In this document: positions 42,159 through 52,060 of the stretch, one piece after another
Position numbering within the stretch: the first letter of the stretch is position 1
Layout: every line of letters begins with the position of its first letter
NCBI GenBank assembly: GCA_903837135.1
Contig: CAILTK010000032.1
Location: 1-64,000 of the forward strand
Length of the DNA: 64,000 nucleotides
Origin: an uncultured Caulobacterales bacterium
GTDB taxonomy: Bacteria > Pseudomonadota > Alphaproteobacteria > Caulobacterales > Caulobacteraceae
Direction of reading: 5' to 3'
Made by a program: the position numbers and the translations under genes
Notes under the pieces: generated by a model
Database searches by the model: none
Told to the model about the DNA's origin: nothing
What the model saw: the letters and a program-made list of their open reading frames with translations, nothing else

Positions 42159-44132
42159 TCAGCGACCCTCGGTGTAGACGTACTCGTGCTGGCTGTCGCG
42201 GACGGTGAGGGTGCGGGCGCCGTTCTGGACACCGATCACCGCGTCGAGCTGGATCGCGCCGGGACCGATGGAGACCAGCGAGATCGTCCCGTCGGCGTTC
42301 TTGCGCGTCGCCAGCGGCCCTTCGATGGCCCCGGCGGTCACCCACTTCGCGCCGTTGCGATCCTCGATGGTCAGGACGTTGCCGAGCTCACGATCGCGAT
42401 AGGCCGCGGCGAGGCCCGCCAGGGCGGCCGGGTCGCCGGGAACCGTGAGCCGGGCGCGCCGGGCCGTCTCGGCCGCCTTGATCTGGGCGGCGGCCGCGCT
42501 CACCGCCTGGGCCGCCTCGGGCTTGCCGTCGTAGGCGATCTCCAGCAGCCGGCGCAGGAACGGACCGAACATCGCCGGTCCGGAGTCGGCATTGGTCAGC
42601 AGGACCGCCCCGATCCCGGAGTCCGGCAGAATCCACCAGTCGCTGTGATAGCCCTGAAGGGTGCCCCCGTGAGTGACGACGGGCACGCCGTTCACGATCT
42701 CGGTGAACAGGCCCATGCCGTACCAGGCGTTCTCGCCGGTGGGCACGCCCCGCTTACGGCGCTCCAGCAGGTTCGCCTCGCTCACCAGCCGCTTGCCGTC
42801 CGGCAGAAGCCCCTTGGACAGTTCGAGCTCGGCGTAGAGGGCCACGTCCGCGGCGCTCGACCAGGCCCCGCCGGCCGGCCGATACGGGCCGATCAGGTGA
42901 TTGAAATGGTTCGACATCTCGGTCATCCGGCCGTCGACGTCGAAGCCGTGCGGGCGGGCCCAGTCGCCGGACTCGCCGACGGCCATGTCGAAGGTGGTGT
43001 CGCCCATCCCCAGCGGCCCGAAGATGCGGGATTGCATGGCCTTGTCGTAGCCGGCCCCGAGCTCCAGGCCCGGATAGGCGAGCGACCCGCCCACATAGCC
43101 GGCGGCGGCGGCCATCAGGTTCGAGTACTGGAACAGTTCGCCGAACGAACTGGTGGGTTTGGTCTCCGACAGCTGGCGGAAGGTGTCGGACGCCGGCGCC
43201 TTGCCGTCAGCCAGGATGAAGGCGAAGTCCCGGCGCGGCAGGCCGGTGCAGGCGCAGACCAGGTGGCGGATCTCGACCGCCCTGGTCGTCGCGTCGCTGC
43301 CGAGCCGGAATGACGGGTAGACGGCGCTGACCTTCTCGTCCCAGCGCAGCTTGCCCTCGTCGGCGAGGACCGACAGCAAAAGGGTGGTCATGCCCTTGGT
43401 GTTGGAGGCGATCATGAACTTGGTGTGCGCGTCGACCGGCGCGGGTCGGCCGAGTTCGCGCACGCCATAGCCGCCCTGCCAGACGACATGGCCCTGATCG
43501 ATCAGGGCGATGCCGACGCCGGGCACGTCCAGCTTCTGCGCGGACTGGGCGATGAAGTCGCGCAGGGCCTGGATCCGCTCGGGCGTCAACCGGTGCGCCG
43601 CGCGGCCGGCGAAGGTCTCCGCGGTGTAGCCGGCCGGGCGAAGACTGCCCTCGATCAGCCCCGCCGCGGCGGCCCGCTTGTTCATGGTCGCGTCGGCGCC
43701 GTCGACGATCAGCACCGTCCAAGCCGCGTCCTTGCGCATGGCGATCGCCGCCACCTCGCGCCGTTCACCGGGCGAGGTTTCGTAGACGAAGCTGACGCGC
43801 TCGTCCCAGCCATCGGCCGCCGCGCCCGGCGCCGTCAGCCGCACGGCGCGGTTGGAGGCTGGCTTATAGAGCGACCAGGCCTTCGCCGCCGCCGCCTGCG
43901 CGGTGGCCGCGGCGCCGACGTCGACCACGGCGATCTCCAGGTCCGCTTCCGGCGCGGCGAACACCGTCACCGCCCCGTTCGCCACCAGCGCCCAGTCCTT
44001 GGGCTGCACATAGGCGACGCCGGATCCGGTCTTGCCTGGCGCGTCGGCCGCGGCGCGACCCTGGGCGAGCAGCGCCGTCGGCGTCGCCACGAGGGCGATG
44101 ATGAGCGAAATCCGAAGCCCAATCCCGTGCAT
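42159..44132 (-). CDS. Exported class C beta-lactamase-family serine hydrolase
   Basis: 657 residues from MHGIGLRISLIIALVA; the signal peptide ends in LLAQ. A 170-residue N-terminal domain of unknown type precedes the beta-lactamase-like domain: SxxK in ASNTKGM near residue 240, YSN in QYSNLM, and HGG in VTHGGTLQGYH in place of the KTG triad. A C-terminal beta-rich domain follows (about 535-657). Such proteins are esterases, D-aminopeptidases or peptidases rather than true antibiotic resistance enzymes; nothing here shows lactam hydrolysis. It shares fold with the gene at 53604 but with different architecture. Confidence 0.85.
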   Translation of the reverse strand: MHGIGLRISLIIALVATPTALLAQGRAAADAPGKTGSGVAYVQPKDWALVANGAVTVFAAPEADLEIAVVDVGAAATAQAAAAKAWSLYKPASNRAVRLTAPGAAADGWDERVSFVYETSPGERREVAAIAMRKDAAWTVLIVDGADATMNKRAAAAGLIEGSLRPAGYTAETFAGRAAHRLTPERIQALRDFIAQSAQKLDVPGVGIALIDQGHVVWQGGYGVRELGRPAPVDAHTKFMIASNTKGMTTLLLSVLADEGKLRWDEKVSAVYPSFRLGSDATTRAVEIRHLVCACTGLPRRDFAFILADGKAPASDTFRQLSETKPTSSFGELFQYSNLMAAAAGYVGGSLAYPGLELGAGYDKAMQSRIFGPLGMGDTTFDMAVGESGDWARPHGFDVDGRMTEMSNHFNHLIGPYRPAGGAWSSAADVALYAELELSKGLLPDGKRLVSEANLLERRKRGVPTGENAWYGMGLFTEIVNGVPVVTHGGTLQGYHSDWWILPDSGIGAVLLTNADSGPAMFGPFLRRLLEIAYDGKPEAAQAVSAAAAQIKAAETARRARLTVPGDPAALAGLAAAYRDRELGNVLTIEDRNGAKWVTAGAIEGPLATRKNADGTISLVSIGPGAIQLDAVIGVQNGARTLTVRDSQHEYVYTEGR

Positions 44133-44257
44133 GTCCGCTGGTCCCCTGAAGGCGGCCGCTCTCCCGGCGACCGAGGTTACCGATGTGGACGAATTTTCCC
44201 AATTTCCAAAATTAATTCCCGGAAAGGCAAAACGCGCTCGCAGCGTCGACGCGGCCG

Positions 44258-44701
44258 CTAACTTGGGATCGCCTGGCGTGCGAAGGCCAGGATCGCGCTT
44301 TCGGGCAGGGCGCCGGATTGGCGGGCGAGCTCCTTGCCCTTGGCGATGAGGATCAGGGTCGGGATCGAGCGGATGTTGTAGCGTGCGGCGATGGCGGGCG
44401 CGGCTTCGGTGTCGAGCTTGCCGAGGCGGATCGAGGGCTCCAATTTGGCGGCGGCGGCGGCGAAGGCCGGCGCCATCTGCTGGCAGGGCCCGCACCACGC
44501 CGCCCAGAAGTCGACCAGCAGCGGCAGATCGGCGCGAGCCGCGTGGGCGTCGAAGTTGGCGGCCGTCAGCGTGATGGGCGCGCCCTGGAACAGCGATGCG
44601 TGGCAGCGTCCGCACCTGGCGTCCGCGCGCGGCCTGTCGTCGGGAACCCGGTTGAGCGCTCCGCAGGCCGGACAGCCGATGATCGTCGTCTCAGGCGTCA
44701 T
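44258..44701 (-). CDS. trxC: Thioredoxin 2 (zinc-ribbon type)
   Basis: 147 residues from MTPETTIIGCPACGALN. The N-terminus has two CxxC pairs (CPAC and CGRC) that bind zinc, characteristic of TrxC, then a thioredoxin fold with the active site FWAAWCGPCQQM near residues 66-70 and the cis-Pro loop SIPTLIL. It reduces protein disulfides in the cytoplasm and is often induced by oxidative stress. The preferred start is set by the zinc ribbon; longer upstream frame to 45043 is antisense-like. A thioredoxin-reductase-like gene lies far away at 3920. Confidence 0.93.
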   Translation of the reverse strand: MTPETTIIGCPACGALNRVPDDRPRADARCGRCHASLFQGAPITLTAANFDAHAARADLPLLVDFWAAWCGPCQQMAPAFAAAAAKLEPSIRLGKLDTEAAPAIAARYNIRSIPTLILIAKGKELARQSGALPESAILAFARQAIPS

Positions 44702-44792
44702 GTTCGTTCCCTGGGTGACCGAACCCGGCGCGTCGCCGAGCGTTCCCCGCGAAGACGTTCGCAGGGCCGTCTCCAACCGCGGATCTCCGCCC

Positions 44793-46469
<1,677 letters not shown>

Positions 46470-46553
46470 TAGGCGTAACTCCCCGAGCGAACGTCCCTGG
46501 TGGAGGCATAGGCCCGTTTCAGACGCCTGCAAACGCCGCGGCGGGCCCCCGCT

Positions 46554-47327
46554 CTAACCCGCGATCGCGATCCACGCCGGCGCGTGGTCGCTGGCCCCCG
46601 GCTCGCCGCGCACCCAGCGCTCCACGCCGCCGTCTTCGAGCCGGCCGGCCAGGACCGGCGACAGCAAGAGGTGATCGATCCTGAGGCCCTGATCGTTGGG
46701 CCAGCGATGGCGCAGATAGGCCCAGAAGGTCATCGGCGGCGCACCCGGATGCAAGGTGTGGAGCGCGTCTGTCCAACCCTGGTCGAGCAGGCGCCGGTAC
46801 GCCGCCCGCGCTTCGGGCTGCAAGAGGGCGTCGTCCTGCCAGCGGTGCGGCTGGTAGATGTCGGCTTCGGTCGGCACGACGTTGAAATCGCCGGCCAGCA
46901 CCGCCGGCACCTCGGCCTCGATCAGTGAGGCGGCATGGGCGATCAGCCGTTCGAACCAGGCGAGCTTGTAGGCGAACTTCGGCCCCGGCTGCGGATTGCC
47001 GTTGGGCAGATAGAGGCATCCGATCAGCACCCCGTTCACCGAAGCTTCGATATAGCGGGCTTGAGCGTCGGCCGGGTCGCCCGGCAGGGCGCGGCGGGTC
47101 ACGTGCGGTTCGGCGTGGCGGGCCAGGATGGCGACGCCGTTCCAGGTGCGCTGGCCGACCCAGGCCGACCGATAGCCGAGCTCGGCCAGGGTCTCCGCCG
47201 GAAACCGGCCCTGCTCGGCCTTCAGCTCCTGCAGGCAGACCACGTCCGGTTCGGCCTCGGCCAGCCAGTCGATCAGCTTGTCGAGCCGCTTGTTGACGTC
47301 GTTGATATTGAAGGTGGCGATCCTCAG
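46554..47327 (-). CDS. xthA: Exodeoxyribonuclease III with an apparent CTG start
   Basis: 257 residues if translation starts at CTG 47325-47327, giving RIATFNINDVNKRLDKLI after the initiator, the expected N-terminus of exonuclease III with its metal-binding Asn. The nearest conventional start (GTG 47241-47243) would remove 28 residues including that Asn. GGAG lies eight bases before the CTG. A six-codon frame (ATG 47342-47344) ends in TGA overlapping the CTG (CTGA), hinting at coupled initiation. Other motifs: CLQELKAEQG, AGDFNVVPTEADIY, RIDHLLLSP and SDHAPAWIAI. It acts in base-excision repair at AP sites. Confidence 0.88.
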   Translation of the reverse strand: MRIATFNINDVNKRLDKLIDWLAEAEPDVVCLQELKAEQGRFPAETLAELGYRSAWVGQRTWNGVAILARHAEPHVTRRALPGDPADAQARYIEASVNGVLIGCLYLPNGNPQPGPKFAYKLAWFERLIAHAASLIEAEVPAVLAGDFNVVPTEADIYQPHRWQDDALLQPEARAAYRRLLDQGWTDALHTLHPGAPPMTFWAYLRHRWPNDQGLRIDHLLLSPVLAGRLEDGGVERWVRGEPGASDHAPAWIAIAG

Positions 47328-47495
47328 CGAAGGCGCTCCGTCATAGGGGTTCTCACGGCGTAACGACTCTGCAGAACTCCAGCGCCGTTACAGACTAGAG
47401 AATGGGTGCGGGCGCGGCGCGCCCGGCCCGGGCGATGGGTTGGCCTTTGTCCGCCGTGCAGCGCGGGGTGCGCCAAGCCGAAGACGCCGGTGCTT

Positions 47496-48170
47496 TTAAG
47501 AGCCGCCGCTGCGGGCCGTGGCGGCCGGCGCTTGGGCGGCCCCGCCTTTGTGACGCGCTTCAGGCGCCGGCCAGCTCGCCATCGCCACGTCGACGACGCG
47601 CATGAGCTCGGCTTGCGTGGCGCCATGTTGGGCCTGCAGCGCCAATCCGAGCATCGTCACCGTAAAGAAGCGCGCCAGATCCTGAACCGACGCCCCCGCG
47701 GCAAGCTCACCGTCGTCGAGGGCCTGCTGCAGCCGGCTGCCCAACATCAATTCGATGCCGTCGCGTCGATCGGCGACGAACCGCTTGGTCCCCTCCGAGA
47801 CGTCCCCGCCGGTGAGGGGCGCCTGCGTCACAAAGCAGACGCCATGGCCATTTGGGTCAGTGAACATGGCCACGCTGTCGCGGAGAAGAGCCTCGAAACC
47901 CTCTCGCGCGCTCTCCATCCCGAGGTGTTCCAGAAACCGGCGGCTGCCCACCTCCGTGTATCGCGTCATCGCCTTGACGAAGAGCGCCTCCTTGTTCCCG
48001 AAGGTCGCATACACGCTGACCCGGTTCATACCCATCGCCCGCTCAAGCTCGGCGAGCGAGGTCGACTCATAGCCCTTGGCCGCGAACACGCTCATCGCAG
48101 CATCAAGCGCGTGTTCCTCGGAGAAGGCTCGGGGTCGTCCAGGGGGGTTGAGCGACGGTTTCCTTGGCAT
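47496..48170 (-). CDS. TetR/AcrR-family transcriptional regulator
   Basis: 224 residues from MPRKPSLNPPGRPRAFS. The helix-turn-helix spans about residues 18-62 (FAAKGYESTSLAELERAMGM then NRVSVYATFGNKEALFVKAM). The C-terminal ligand domain is like the TetR_C group often regulating reductases (VSEGTKRFVADRRDGIELML). Divergent from the SDR gene at 48346, with a near-palindromic operator candidate in between. It probably represses itself and the SDR in the absence of a ligand. Confidence 0.88.
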   Translation of the reverse strand: MPRKPSLNPPGRPRAFSEEHALDAAMSVFAAKGYESTSLAELERAMGMNRVSVYATFGNKEALFVKAMTRYTEVGSRRFLEHLGMESAREGFEALLRDSVAMFTDPNGHGVCFVTQAPLTGGDVSEGTKRFVADRRDGIELMLGSRLQQALDDGELAAGASVQDLARFFTVTMLGLALQAQHGATQAELMRVVDVAMASWPAPEARHKGGAAQAPAATARSGGS

Positions 48171-48187
48171 GGGTCTGGACCGGGTTT

Positions 48188-48203
48188 TTTACCGACCAGT
48201 AAA
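48188..48203. promoter_or_regulatory. Candidate TetR operator and promoter of the SDR gene
   Basis: TTTACCGACCAGTAAA is a 16-base near-palindrome (12 of 16 positions symmetric) just upstream of the regulator. It is followed at 48211 by TTGACA and, 17 bases later, by TCATTT (48234), a possible -35/-10 pair reading towards the SDR gene. The operator would lie next to the -35 element. Confidence 0.5.
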
Positions 48204-48345
48204 TTACCGCTTGACACTGAAACCACAAGGGCCTCATTTCTTACCGCACAGGAAGAAACCCTGTCTCGATCGTCGTCGATGCTCGCGACAGCCCCCGGGG
48301 CCCAGTGGCCCGACAAATCGGCAAAACAGCAGTGGAGCGACGGCG

Positions 48346-49083
48346 ATGCACAGGCTCGAAGGCAAGGTCGCGATCGTCACAGGCGCCTCGAAGGGCATAG
48401 GCGCGGCGATCGCCAAGCAATTCGCCGCGGCGGGCGCGGCCGTGGTCGTCAACTACGCCACAAGCCAGACGGACGCCGACGCGGTCGTCTCGGCGATCGA
48501 AGAGCGCGGTGGGCGCGCCGTGGCCGTCAAAGGCGACGTCTCGAAGGCTGAAGACGCGCGGGCGATCGTCGACGGGGCGGTTCGTACCTATGGCCGCCTC
48601 GATATCCTCGTCAACAACGCCGGCAAGTATGAATTCGCCGGCCTGTCGGACATCACCGAAGACCATTTTCACAAGCTGATGAACATCAACGTGCTCGGGC
48701 TCCTGCTCGTCACCCAGGCCGCCGCCGCTCACATGGGCGAAGGCGGCAGCATCATCAACATCGGCTCCAGCGTCACGACGATGAAGCCGCCCGCCTCAAC
48801 GGTTTACGCGGCCACCAAGAGCGCGGTCGAAGCGATCACGGGGGTGCTGTCCAAAGAGCTGGGCGCAAGACGCATTCGGGTCAACGGCGTCAATCCTGGC
48901 CCGACCGCGACCGAGGGCTCGGCGAGCCTGCAGGGTGGCGATGCGAGCGCCGCTCTGATCGCCCAGACACCGCTCGGCCGGATCGGCCAACCGCAGGACA
49001 TCGCCAGGATCGCCCTGTTCCTCGCCTCTGAGGACTCGGGCTGGATGACCGGCGACACGCTTATCGCCAGCGGCGGCCTTTAG
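48346..49083 (+). CDS. SDR-family oxidoreductase under TetR control
   Basis: 245 residues from MHRLEGKVAIVTGASKGIG, with GGAG ten bases upstream. It has TGASKGIG, NNAG, catalytic Ser in INIGSSVTTM, YAATKSAVEAI (Tyr, Lys), NPGPTATEG, and GDTLIASGGL at the end. This matches FabG-like 3-oxoacyl or carbonyl reductases. The residue pattern VVNYATSQ after strand 2 suggests NADPH use. Divergent from a TetR regulator of the type often paired with such reductases. The usual C-terminal Gly-Gly motif is intact. Confidence 0.9.
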   Translation: MHRLEGKVAIVTGASKGIGAAIAKQFAAAGAAVVVNYATSQTDADAVVSAIEERGGRAVAVKGDVSKAEDARAIVDGAVRTYGRLDILVNNAGKYEFAGLSDITEDHFHKLMNINVLGLLLVTQAAAAHMGEGGSIINIGSSVTTMKPPASTVYAATKSAVEAITGVLSKELGARRIRVNGVNPGPTATEGSASLQGGDASAALIAQTPLGRIGQPQDIARIALFLASEDSGWMTGDTLIASGGL

Positions 49084-49208
49084 GAAAGCCGCGACACGGC
49101 GACCTCGGTCGCCGTTGACGCTCGCCCTCCCCTTCCCGCCACCCTCGATCTCGGCCAAGGGTATACCGTCGCGCTCAGCACCAGCGGGCGCGTCCGGGAC
49201 ACCCGCTG

Positions 49209-50204
49209 TTGAGAACCTCCGCCAAGGCCAGCACCTCCACCACCGCGGTCTGGGCGGCGCTGATCGGCGACGTGCTGGTGACGCTGACCAAGATCGTCGC
49301 GGCGGTGTTCACCGGCAGCGCGGCGATGACCAGCGAGGCGATCCACACCTTCGTCGATTGCGGCAACGAGGTGCTGCTGCTCTACGGCGTGCGCCAATCC
49401 AAAAGGGGCCCCGACGACGACCATCCCCTCGGATATGGCCGCGAGGTGTATTTCTGGAGCTTCGTCGTCGCCCTCCTGATCGGAGCGCTGGGCGCCGGGG
49501 TGAGCTTCTATGAGGGCGTGTCAAAGGTGCTGCATCCGCAGCCGATCCGCGCGCCCGGCGTCAGCTACCTTGTCTACGGCGCGTCGTTCGTGTTCGAGGG
49601 CGCGTCCTGGCTGGTGGCGGCGCGCCAGTTCAAGGCGGTGCGCGGCAAGCTCGGCCTGTTCGAGGCTTTTCGCCTCAGCAAGGACCCGAACGCCCTGACC
49701 ATGCTGTTCGGCAACGCCGCGGCCATGCTGGGGCTGATGGTGGCCGCGGCGGGGACTCTGGCCGCCAGCGTGCTGAACCGGCCCGAACTCGACGGCGTCG
49801 CCTCGATCCTGATCGGCGCCATCCTGGCGGTGACGGCGCTGTTCCTCGCTCGCGAGAGCAAGAGCCTGTTGATCGGCGAGGAGACCTATCCCGCGGTCCG
49901 CAAGTCGATCCTCGAGATCGCCAACGCCGATCCCGCCATCCTCACCGCCAACGGCATCGTCACCGTCCAGCTCGCGCCCAACCAGGTGTCGGTCATGCTG
50001 AGCGTGGAGTTCGCCGACACCCTGCGCGCGCCGGAGATCGAGGACGCGGTCGTGGCGCTGGAGACCAAGGTGCGCGCGCGCCACCCCGAGGTGAAGGGCA
50101 TCTTCATCAAGCCGCAGACCGAAGAGACCTTCCGCAAGGCGCGGGAGAAACGTACCGGCAAGGCTCCGCCCAAGCGCAAGAGAACGGTCGGGGCGGCGGG
50201 GTGA
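49209..50204 (+). CDS. Cation diffusion facilitator family metal transporter
   Basis: 331 residues; the best start is TTG at 49209 (RTSAKASTSTTAVWAALIGD after the initiator), with no ATG before the first helix. Six membrane helices and the CDF signatures: SEAIHTFVDCGNEVLLLYG (His and Asp of the transport site) and DHPLGYGREVYFWSF. A cytoplasmic C-terminal domain (LAPNQVSVMLSVEFADTLRA) is followed by a basic tail. It exports divalent metal such as Zn, Co or Mn; specificity is not clear because the metal site is HxxxD-like but not canonical. Confidence 0.88.
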   Translation: MRTSAKASTSTTAVWAALIGDVLVTLTKIVAAVFTGSAAMTSEAIHTFVDCGNEVLLLYGVRQSKRGPDDDHPLGYGREVYFWSFVVALLIGALGAGVSFYEGVSKVLHPQPIRAPGVSYLVYGASFVFEGASWLVAARQFKAVRGKLGLFEAFRLSKDPNALTMLFGNAAAMLGLMVAAAGTLAASVLNRPELDGVASILIGAILAVTALFLARESKSLLIGEETYPAVRKSILEIANADPAILTANGIVTVQLAPNQVSVMLSVEFADTLRAPEIEDAVVALETKVRARHPEVKGIFIKPQTEETFRKAREKRTGKAPPKRKRTVGAAG

Positions 50205-50210
50205 GCCGAC

Positions 50211-50525
50211 CTAACCGAACACGGCCCCGGCCGCGGCGGTGAACACCCCCAGGAAGGTGGCGTTGAGGGCGCTGGCGAGCGGATCCTCGGCGATCAGCTC
50301 GAGCCGGTCGAACAGGGGCAGGATCTGGCTGGGATCGTCGGCCTTGCTCGCCCAGTTGCTCCAGCCGAAGCGGTCCGCCGGCCCGTCGCTGTAGGCCAGG
50401 AGGGCGGCGCGGCGCTGGTTCTCGAGGCCCCAGAGCTGAACCTGGGCCCCGCCGTGCTGCTCCAGCCAGGTGTAGATGGCTTCCATCCGGGGCTCGGTCG
50501 CCGCCAGGGTCAGGCTTGTGGTCAT
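50211..50525 (-). CDS. Hypothetical protein, 104 residues
   Basis: From MTTSLTLAATEPRMEA. A soluble N-terminal part (YTWLEQHGGAQVQLWGLENQ) and a C-terminal hydrophobic segment (ALNATFLGVFTAAAGAVFG) that could be a tail anchor. It converges with the CDF gene, six bases apart. No recognised domain; composition supports real coding. Confidence 0.6.
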   Translation of the reverse strand: MTTSLTLAATEPRMEAIYTWLEQHGGAQVQLWGLENQRRAALLAYSDGPADRFGWSNWASKADDPSQILPLFDRLELIAEDPLASALNATFLGVFTAAAGAVFG

Positions 50526-50686
50526 GCGGCGGGACTCTCGTCAGGCGAATCTTCAGGAAGGGGCCGTTCCCCGACCCGCGTGCATTTAGCGGCGCGCCGC
50601 CGGCCGTCCAAGCAGGGCGCGACGCAGCCATTCGGCGCCTGCCGCGTTAGGGCCCAGCTGATTGCAGCCTCGCGAGGAGCGACCCC

Positions 50687-50932
50687 ATGAAAATTTCCGC
50701 CTTTATTCTGTCCGCGGCCCTGTGCGGCATGGCCGCCGCCCCCGCCCTCGCCAACCCCGTCCGTGAAGCCGGTCACGACATCGGCAAGGCCGGCCGCGCC
50801 ACCGGTCACGCCGTCGCCAACATGGGCCGCGAGACCGGCCACGCCGTCGCCACCACCGGCCGGCACGTCGGCCACGGCGTCCACCGCATGGTGCACCACC
50901 GCCGCCACCATTCTCACCACGACGCGGGCTGA
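50687..50932 (+). CDS. Small secreted His-rich repeat protein, 81 residues
   Basis: ATG at 50687 preceded by GAGGAG. Signal peptide MKISAFILSAALCGMAAAPA ending ALAN is followed by a repeat with an 11-residue period (GHDIGKAGRAT, GHAVANMGRET, GHAVATTGRHV) and a His-rich tail RMVHHRRHHSHHDAG. The regular spacing suggests one helical face lined with Gly-His, likely a metal-binding or membrane-associated periplasmic peptide. No family is recognised. Confidence 0.7.
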   Translation: MKISAFILSAALCGMAAAPALANPVREAGHDIGKAGRATGHAVANMGRETGHAVATTGRHVGHGVHRMVHHRRHHSHHDAG

Positions 50933-50942
50933 GGTCCGCTGA

Positions 50943-50974
50943 CCGCTCGTCCCGGCCGACGCCGGGAGGAGCGG
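50943..50974 (+). repeat. 32-base inverted repeat, second copy
   Basis: CCGCTCGTCCCGGC and GCCGGGAGGAGCGG flank a 4-base loop. It matches the element at 19035-19066 in 27 or 28 of 32 positions. It sits between two convergent genes and may serve both as a transcript end. Confidence 0.55.
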
Positions 50975-50983
50975 ACGCCGGCC

Positions 50984-52060
50984 CTATCGGCCGAGGCCGG
51001 CGATGTAGGCCCTGACCAGGGCGATCCCTTCCTCGTGCGGGAGGGCGCGGCCGAGTTCGGGCATCATCACGCCGGGCTCGCGGCTCTGCATGCGGTGCAG
51101 CAGGATCGACCGGTCCGGCTCCCCGGGCGCAATGTCGAAGTCGAGGTCGGCGGAGGCTTTGCCGGCGGCCACAGGCCGTTTGCCGATACCGCGCTGCACG
51201 GCCGAAGCGCGCTCATAGTCCAGGTAAAGGCCGCTGTTGGACGCCGCCCCGCCGGGGTTGTGGCAGTGGGCGCAGTTGGCGTCGAGATAGGCCAGGGCGC
51301 GGGTCCGTACCGGCGCCGACGGGTCGTCCCAGCGCGGGTTGACCGGCGCCGCGGCCGGCGCCGGCGCGCCCGCCAGGATCCCGGTTCGGCTCCAGTGCGC
51401 CAGCTGATTCTCGGCCCCGGCGGCATAGGCGTAGTCGCCGTTGAGGTTGCGCGCCTTGGGTCCGATCGGAACCAGGGCGTCGCCGAGCGAATGGCATTCC
51501 TTGCACTGGTTCACGTTCGGCACCGGATAGCTGAAGCGGACCCCGGCGCCCTTGGCGTCGGTGAAGGCGACCTCGGTGCGCAGGCCGGCGCGCTTCAGCA
51601 CCGCCTGGGTCTGGGCCTCGTTCCAGACGTAGGTGTTGGGAACCCAGCCCGACGCCTTGCGGATCAGGAGCCGCGTTTCGATCAGGCGCAGCCCGTCGTT
51701 CGGCCGGCGAAGATCCGCCGGATAGGCGAAGGTCTTCACCAGCGCCGTCCCCACCGGAAACTCCAGCACGCCCTCGGCGGTGTAGGTCGCGCGCTTTCCC
51801 TTGGGCAGGAAGACGTAGCGCTGCTTCTGGGCATAGTCGCTGAACAGCGGTGTGTTCAGCGCATAGGGCGTGAGCCCGGCGTTCGGCTGGCGGGCGCCCG
51901 CATCAGTGAACAGATGGTAGGCGTCGAGGGTCGGCGCGGGCGCCGGGTCCAGCAGGCGCGCCTCGTCCACCGGCGGCGGCAGGGGCGCGGCGCCGAGCAG
52001 CAGCAGGCTTAGGACGGCCAGACCGAGAAAGGCTCGTCCGGTCGCGAGCGCGGGTCTCAT
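50984..52060 (-). CDS. SO2930-family diheme c-type cytochrome
   Basis: 358 residues from MRPALATGRAFLGLAV; signal peptide to about residue 25. Two haem sites, CKECH (in NQCKECHSLGDA) and CAHCH (in DANCAHCHNPGG), lie in the C-terminal half, with GVMMPELGR near the end providing a likely Met ligand. The N-terminal half has LTPYALNTPLFSDYAQKQRY, typical of this family. Its ATG overlaps the stop of the beta-helix gene (ATGA). These two families are known to occur side by side in many bacteria, but their joint function is unsettled. Confidence 0.88.
   Translation of the reverse strand: MRPALATGRAFLGLAVLSLLLLGAAPLPPPVDEARLLDPAPAPTLDAYHLFTDAGARQPNAGLTPYALNTPLFSDYAQKQRYVFLPKGKRATYTAEGVLEFPVGTALVKTFAYPADLRRPNDGLRLIETRLLIRKASGWVPNTYVWNEAQTQAVLKRAGLRTEVAFTDAKGAGVRFSYPVPNVNQCKECHSLGDALVPIGPKARNLNGDYAYAAGAENQLAHWSRTGILAGAPAPAAAPVNPRWDDPSAPVRTRALAYLDANCAHCHNPGGAASNSGLYLDYERASAVQRGIGKRPVAAGKASADLDFDIAPGEPDRSILLHRMQSREPGVMMPELGRALPHEEGIALVRAYIAGLGR

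Noticed and set aside
42081-43313. A 410-codon plus-strand frame antisense to the serine hydrolase
   Set aside because: It overlaps a clear exported hydrolase with all catalytic motifs; amino acid composition is typical of an antisense shadow in GC-rich DNA.
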